NCBI GenBank assembly: GCA_963640745.1
Contig: CAVIBB010000078.1
Location: forward strand, 1-9,966
Origin: Paratractidigestivibacter sp963640745
GTDB taxonomy: Bacteria; Actinomycetota; Coriobacteriia; Coriobacteriales; Atopobiaceae
DNA length: 9,966 nucleotides
Direction: 5' to 3'
This document shows, one piece after another, positions 5,897 through 9,966 of the stretch. A program made the translations under genes and the position numbers. A model generated the notes under the pieces. That model was not told the origin of the DNA. It saw only the letters and a program-made list of their open reading frames with translations, and ran no database searches. Each line of letters begins with the position of its first letter. Position 1 is the stretch's first letter.

Positions 5897-6755
5897 CCCC
5901 AAGCCCGACGACACGCTGGCGCGCGAGACCGAGCGCGCCGAGCAGCGCGCCGCCGGCGCCCAAAGGCGTACGCTGCGCCGTGCCTCGAAGGGCAAGCCCG
6001 CCTGGAACAAGGAGCGCACCCGCGAGCTCTTCCGCCGCTACAAGCAGGATGGCGACGAGGAGGCCCGTGAGCAGCTCATCGTGAGCCATCTCAACCTTGT
6101 GCGCTACATCGCCGCCAAGTTCAAGAACCGCGGCGAGCCGCTCGACGACCTCGTCCAGGTCGGCACGGTGGGCCTCATCAAGGCCATCGACCGCTTCGAC
6201 CCCGACCGCGGCCTCGAGTTCACGACCTACGCCACGCCGACCATCATGGGCGAGATCAAGCGCCACTTCCGCGACAAGGGTTGGACCATCCGCGTGCCGC
6301 GGCGCCTTCAGGAGCTCTCCGCCAAGGTCAACACGGCGACCGACGAGCTGACGACGACGCTGCAGCGCACGCCCACCGTCGACGAGATCGCGGCGCACCT
6401 CGGCACGACGGCCGACGAGGTCCTCGAGGCCATGGAGTCCTCCTCCGCTTACAGCTCCGTGCCGCTCGAGGGCACGGGCACCGGCGAGGACGACGAGGCC
6501 CCCTCGATCATCGACCGTTACGCGAGCGTCGACTCCGACCTCGCCGCGACCGACGACCGCATCGTTCTCGCCGATGCCATCGCCGAGTTCCCCGAGGCGG
6601 ACCAGCAAGCCATCCGCATGCGCTACATCGACGGCATGACCCAGGTCGAGATCGCCGAGCGCCTCGGGATCTCCCAGGTGCAGGTCTCGCGCATGCTGCG
6701 CCGCGCGCTCAAGCGCATCCAGGACAAGATCGACCCTGAGGGGCTCATGCGATGA
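5883..6755 (+). CDS. SigB/SigF-family alternative RNA polymerase sigma factor
   Basis: 290 aa from the ATG at 5883. The frame is open upstream to 5769, but those 38 residues are Arg/Ser/Thr-rich, typical of reading the anti-sigma gene out of frame. The ATG overlapping the anti-sigma stop is therefore preferred; its ribosome site is weak and coupling is likely. Group 3 sigma-70 layout: region 2 (about 66-138) with HLNLVRYIAAKF, DDLVQVGTVGLIKAIDRFDP and the -10 recognition stretch LEFTTYATPTIMGEIKRHFRD; region 3 (about 142-220) with TPTVDEIAAHLG; region 4 (about 228-282) with the helix-turn-helix MTQVEIAERLGISQVQVSR (252-270). The RVPRRLQEL segment after region 2 is typical of SigB/SigF proteins. 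An extra charged N-terminal tail (1-45) precedes region 2. It is probably held inactive by the preceding gene product and directs stress or envelope genes. It ends in an ATGA overlap with the AI-2E gene. Confidence 0.92.
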   Translation: MTSANPKPDDTLARETERAEQRAAGAQRRTLRRASKGKPAWNKERTRELFRRYKQDGDEEAREQLIVSHLNLVRYIAAKFKNRGEPLDDLVQVGTVGLIKAIDRFDPDRGLEFTTYATPTIMGEIKRHFRDKGWTIRVPRRLQELSAKVNTATDELTTTLQRTPTVDEIAAHLGTTADEVLEAMESSSAYSSVPLEGTGTGEDDEAPSIIDRYASVDSDLAATDDRIVLADAIAEFPEADQQAIRMRYIDGMTQVEIAERLGISQVQVSRMLRRALKRIQDKIDPEGLMR

Positions 6756-8074
6756 TTTTCGACCGGGAAGACCCGAGCTCAGAGGTTCACAGGCGAGAGG
6801 AACGCGTGCTACGTTGGCGGCCCCGGCTGCTCGCCGTGTGGACCGTCGTCGGCGTCTTCGTTGCCGTGTGGCTCGTCATCGGCGCGCTCGGGTTCGTCCA
6901 GCAGGCGCTCGAGCTCATACTCGTGGGCGGCGTCGTGGGCTTTATCTGCAGCCCGTTGACCAACCGCCTCGAGGACCGCGGCGTCCCGCGCGGGGCCGCC
7001 GCGTTCGTTTCGCTGCTCGTGTTCCTGGTTGCGGTCGCTGTGCTTCTCTCCGTCATCGGCGGGCCGCTCATGCAGGAGCTCATGGTGCTCCTTCGCAGCA
7101 CGCCCGCCTATATCCAGCAGGCGCAGGACGCGCTGAACAAGTTCTGGCTGACCTACGGCGAGTCCGCCGACCCGCATGTTCAGGCCGCCGTCAACTCCGT
7201 CGCCAACGCCGCGTCCTCCATGGGAAGCTCCATGGCGAGCGACCTCGCGCGCCAGATCTCGAGCGGCCTCATGGCCAATCTCACCGGCATGGTCGAGAGC
7301 TTTACCACGGTTTTCCTCGGCCTCGTGCTCGCGTACTGGGTCGCCAAGGACTACCCGCTCATGGCGCGTGAGCTTTCCGCCATCGTGGGCCCCAGGCACA
7401 GCCGCGACGTCACGCTGCTGCTGGCCGTCCTCTCGCGCTCCACGGGCGGCTATATGTACGGCACACTCATCACGTCGATCGCGAACGGCGTCATGCTCGC
7501 CGCGGGCCTCGCCGTGGCGGGGCACCCCTACGCGGCGCTTCTCGGCGCGCTCACCTTCGTGGCTCACTTCGTGCCCGTCATCGGCCCCGCGCTCTCGTGC
7601 ATCGTCTCGGTGCTCCTCGCCCTGTTCGTCGGCCCCGGCGTCGCCGTCGCGACGCTCGTCATCGCGATGATCGCCCAGAACGTCGCCGACAACGTCCTTT
7701 CGCCGCTCGTCATGCAGCGCGCGGTCCAGATTCACCCTGCGCTCAGCCTCGTCGGCATCATCGTGGGCGGCTGCCTGGGCGGCGCGCTCGGCATGGTCCT
7801 CGCCGTGCCGCTCACCGCCGCCCTCCGCGGCACGTTCGTGTACTTCTTCGAGGCACGTACCGGGCGTCAGATCGTCTCGGAGACGGGCGCGCTTTTCCGC
7901 GGCACCGCCTACAGGGCTGCCGACGGCGCTCCCATGCCGGAGCTCGACGCCCTCGACGACCCCGACTTCTTTAAGGGGTCCCGCCTGCGCGGCGCGCTCT
8001 CCGATGCGGACCGCGCTTCCATCGAGGGGCGGGCGCGCGAGGTCGCCGAGGAAGGCACCAAGGAAGAGGAGTAG
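6752..8074 (+). CDS. AI-2E family transporter (PerM/TqsA-like permease)
   Basis: 440 aa membrane protein. Hydrophobic segments lie near 26-48, 52-68, 82-104, 182-197, 237-257, 260-275, 277-293, 295-310 and 331-360. A long, mostly soluble, helical stretch (about 107-180) follows the third segment, as in the family. Signature parts are THFVPVIGP-like AHFVPVIGP (271-279), AQNVADNVLSPLVMQRAVQIHP (308-329) and GGALGMVLAVPL (343-354). Characterised members export autoinducer-2 (TqsA) or act as sodium/proton antiporters; the substrate here is unknown. The C-terminal tail (about 363-440) is hydrophilic and acidic and is probably cytosolic. The ATG at 6752 overlaps the sigma stop (ATGA) and has GAGGGG 8 nt upstream. 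A GTG at 6806 with GAGAGG 5 nt upstream is an alternative start that would remove 18 charged residues before the first helix. It is the last gene of the sigma unit, with a terminator directly after it. Confidence 0.9.
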   Translation: MIFDREDPSSEVHRREERVLRWRPRLLAVWTVVGVFVAVWLVIGALGFVQQALELILVGGVVGFICSPLTNRLEDRGVPRGAAAFVSLLVFLVAVAVLLSVIGGPLMQELMVLLRSTPAYIQQAQDALNKFWLTYGESADPHVQAAVNSVANAASSMGSSMASDLARQISSGLMANLTGMVESFTTVFLGLVLAYWVAKDYPLMARELSAIVGPRHSRDVTLLLAVLSRSTGGYMYGTLITSIANGVMLAAGLAVAGHPYAALLGALTFVAHFVPVIGPALSCIVSVLLALFVGPGVAVATLVIAMIAQNVADNVLSPLVMQRAVQIHPALSLVGIIVGGCLGGALGMVLAVPLTAALRGTFVYFFEARTGRQIVSETGALFRGTAYRAADGAPMPELDALDDPDFFKGSRLRGALSDADRASIEGRAREVAEEGTKEEE

Positions 8075-8114
8075 CCCGGCGTGTCTTGCGCGGCGTCCCG
8101 GGTCTCTCTTTTTT
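8075..8114 (+). terminator. Rho-independent terminator of the sigma operon
   Basis: The hairpin starts at the base after the AI-2E stop codon. CCCGG (8075-8079) pairs with CCGGG (8098-8102). One C-C mismatch follows, then five more pairs including three G-U (8081-8085 with 8092-8096), closing a 6-nt loop. A pyrimidine tract TCTCTCTTTTTT (8103-8114) follows directly. Stem, loop and U-tract are in the proper order for intrinsic termination. Confidence 0.65.
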
Positions 8115-8148
8115 GGGAGGAGCATCGCTTGAGGCATGGCATCTCCCA
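8114..8148. repeat. Inverted repeat between the terminator and the alaS promoter
   Basis: TGGGAG (8114-8119) and CTCCCA (8143-8148) are perfect 6-bp arms around a 23-nt middle, followed 7 nt later by TTTTT (8156-8160). It could be a second, weaker terminator element or a site upstream of the alaS promoter. The left arm also looks like a ribosome binding site (GGGAGGAG, 8115-8122) with no recognised gene behind it. Confidence 0.3.
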
Positions 8149-8157
8149 TGTGTGGTT

Positions 8158-8186
8158 TTTACGCGACGCTACCTGCGCGGTATACT
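8158..8186 (+). promoter_or_regulatory. Housekeeping (sigma-A type) promoter of alaS
   Basis: A -35 TTTACG (8158-8163), a 17-bp spacer and a -10 TATACT (8181-8186) give optimal spacing. The predicted start is near 8193, a leader of about 40 nt. The promoter lies after the sigma-operon terminator, so alaS is probably transcribed separately. The leader is too short for a T-box. Confidence 0.6.
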
Positions 8187-8233
8187 GATTCGCTGTATGT
8201 GAACGCGAACCGCCCGAGCAACAGGGGAGACAC

Positions 8234-9966
8234 ATGAGCACCGCTGACTACAAGACCATGACCACCGCGGAGATCCGCGAGGACTTCCTCAAGTTCTTCG
8301 AGTCCAAGGGCTGCAAGCTCTGCGCCTCGTCCTCCCTCGTTCCGGACGACCCGTCGCTTCTTCTTGCCAACGCCGGCATGAACCAGTTCAAGGAGTACTA
8401 CCAGGGCTCCAAGACCATGAAGGAGATCGGCGCCTGCTCCTGCCAGAAGTGCCTGCGCACGAACGACATCGACAACATCGGCGATGCCCGTCACCTCTCC
8501 TTCTTCGAGATGCTCGGCAACTTCTCGTTCGGCGGCTACTCCAAGGCCGACGCCATCGCCTGGGCCTTCGAGTTCATCACCGGCGAGGAGCACCTGGGTC
8601 TTCCCATCGACCGTCTTTATATGACCGTCTTCGAGGACGACGACGAGGCCATCGAGCTGTGGCACGCCCAGGGCGTGGCCTACGACCACATCTCGCGCCT
8701 TGGCGAGGAGGACAACTTCTGGGCAGCCGGTCCCACCGGCCCCTGCGGCCCCTGCTCCGAGATCTACTTCGACCAGGGCGAGGAGTACGGCTGCGGCAGC
8801 CCCGACTGCGCGCCCGGCTGCGACTGCGACCGCTACCTTGAGTTCTGGAACCTCGTCTTCACCCAGTACGACCGCCAGGAGGACGGCTCGATGCCCGAGC
8901 TTCCGCACCGCAACCTCGACACGGGCATGGGCCTCGAGCGCATCGCGGCCATCATGCAGCACAAGGGCACCAACTACGACGGCGACCTTCTCCAGTCCCT
9001 CATCGGCGTCGGCGAGAAGCTCTCCGGCCACGCCTACGGCACCGACGCCGCCAAGGACCGCAGCCTGCGCATCCTTGCCGACCACTCCCGCGCCGTCACC
9101 TTCATGATCGGCGACGGCATTCTGCCGGGCAACGAGGGCCGCGGCTACATCCTGCGCCGCCTGCTCCGTCGCGCCGTCTACCACGCCCGCCTCATGAGCA
9201 TCGAGAGCCCCTTCCTCTCCAACTACGTTGACGAGGTCACGCGCCTCATGGGCGGCAACTATCCCGCGCTCACCGAGCAGTCCGCCCTTATCCAGGGCAT
9301 CGTCCGTGCCGAGGAGGAGCGCTTCGGCGCCACGCTCGACGCCGGCGAGAGCATGCTCGAGGGCGAGTGCGCCAAGCTCGACGAGGGCGCCGTGCTGCCC
9401 GGCGAGGTCGCCTTCAAGCTGCACGACACCTACGGTTTCCCCATCGACCTCACCCGCGAGATCTGCGAGGCCGCCGGCCACGACGTGGACATGGAGGGCT
9501 TCGACGCCTGCATGACCGAGCAGAAGGAGCGCGCCCGCGCCGCCGCCAACCGCGACGCCTGGGGCACCTTCAACGACGTCTGGACCGCGCTTTCCGATAA
9601 GCTCGCCGCGACCGAGTTCGTGGGTTACGACGAGGACGCCGCCGACGGCTGCGAGGTCGCGGCCATCGTTTCCGGCGACGCCGAGGCCGAGCGCGCCCAC
9701 GCGGGCGACGAGGTCTCCGTGGTTCTCGCCAAGACCCCGTTCTACGCCGAGATGGGCGGCCAGTGCGGCGATACCGGCTACCTCGAGTCCGCTTCCGGCG
9801 CCCGCGTCCGCGTGAACGAGACCAAGGGCAAGAACGGCCTCTACGTGCACACGGGCGTCGTCGAGGACGGCGAGCTCGCCGTGGGCGACGTGGTTCGCGC
9901 CGTGGTCGACCACGGTCGCCGCGAGCTTATCCGCCGCAACCACACCGCCACCCACCTGCTCGACGC
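8234..9966 (+). CDS. alaS: Alanyl-tRNA synthetase (N-terminal 577 residues, cut by the window end)
   Basis: Attaches alanine to tRNA-Ala. The frame runs open from ATG 8234 to the window edge without a stop; full-length enzymes have about 870-890 residues, so roughly a third is missing. The ribosome site AGGGGAGA lies 5 nt before the ATG. Class II core motifs are visible: the start EIREDFLKFFESKGCK, the 'NAGMNQFKEYYQG' block, CLRTNDIDNIGDARHLSFFEMLGNFSFGGYSK around motif 2, the ATP-site NFWAAGPTGPCGPCSEIYFD, and motif 3 as NLDTGMGLERIAAI. A short Cys-rich insert (CGSPDCAPGCDCD) follows the GPCSE region and is seen in many bacterial AlaS. The editing domain begins near the end with PFYAEMGGQCGDTG. 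It reaches its HxxxH metal motif as HTATH (His570, His574) just before the cut. It has its own promoter and is not part of the sigma operon. Confidence 0.97.
   Translation, partial: MSTADYKTMTTAEIREDFLKFFESKGCKLCASSSLVPDDPSLLLANAGMNQFKEYYQGSKTMKEIGACSCQKCLRTNDIDNIGDARHLSFFEMLGNFSFGGYSKADAIAWAFEFITGEEHLGLPIDRLYMTVFEDDDEAIELWHAQGVAYDHISRLGEEDNFWAAGPTGPCGPCSEIYFDQGEEYGCGSPDCAPGCDCDRYLEFWNLVFTQYDRQEDGSMPELPHRNLDTGMGLERIAAIMQHKGTNYDGDLLQSLIGVGEKLSGHAYGTDAAKDRSLRILADHSRAVTFMIGDGILPGNEGRGYILRRLLRRAVYHARLMSIESPFLSNYVDEVTRLMGGNYPALTEQSALIQGIVRAEEERFGATLDAGESMLEGECAKLDEGAVLPGEVAFKLHDTYGFPIDLTREICEAAGHDVDMEGFDACMTEQKERARAAANRDAWGTFNDVWTALSDKLAATEFVGYDEDAADGCEVAAIVSGDAEAERAHAGDEVSVVLAKTPFYAEMGGQCGDTGYLESASGARVRVNETKGKNGLYVHTGVVEDGELAVGDVVRAVVDHGRRELIRRNHTATHLLD

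Noticed and set aside
8075..8233. T-box riboswitch upstream of alaS
   Set aside because: The gap is only 159 nt, the predicted leader is about 40 nt, and no AGGGTGG-type T-box sequence or antiterminator pair was found.
6809..9955. Minus-strand open frames at 6809-8149 and 8159-9955
   Set aside because: They are antisense to the AI-2E permease and alaS, whose conserved motifs decide the coding strand.

Overview
The window is about 10 kb of dense, GC-rich (by eye about two thirds G+C) bacterial chromosome with every gene on the + strand. Codon use strongly favours C or G at third positions. The gene content and the Gram-positive style sigma-B/F module suggest an actinobacterium of the class Coriobacteriia (Collinsella/Olsenella-like). 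That placement is inferred from style and family resemblance, not from a marker gene search. I see no mobile element, CRISPR array, tRNA or rRNA.

Left part (1-3825), nucleotide and DNA maintenance. A protein resembling a shortened circularly permuted ATP-grasp enzyme (22-1161) is followed by an HD-domain dGTPase-type hydrolase (1195-2439) and the replication-associated AAA+ ATPase RarA (2488-3825). RarA has no ribosome binding site, but a -10 hexamer sits 7 nt before its ATG, so it looks leaderless.

Middle (3826-8114), transport and a stress-sigma module. An AEC-family permease (3906-4838) has its own candidate promoter. It is followed by a tight four-gene unit: a DUF948/YtxG-like membrane-anchored coiled-coil protein (4932-5501), an RsbW-like anti-sigma protein (5516-5896), a SigB/SigF-type sigma factor (5883-6755) and an AI-2E family permease (6752-8074). 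The last three genes overlap end to start (14 nt and 4 nt), which implies translational coupling. A plausible intrinsic terminator lies directly after the permease. The RsbW-like protein keeps the overall RsbW layout but has lost the ATP-binding residues, and no STAS anti-anti-sigma gene is in the window. This is the most interesting point here, because it suggests a partner-switching regulator that no longer works through ATP or phosphorylation.

Right part (8115-9966), translation. A 159-nt gap carries the terminator, an inverted repeat and a good housekeeping promoter. It is followed by alaS (alanyl-tRNA synthetase), which runs off the window end within the editing domain.
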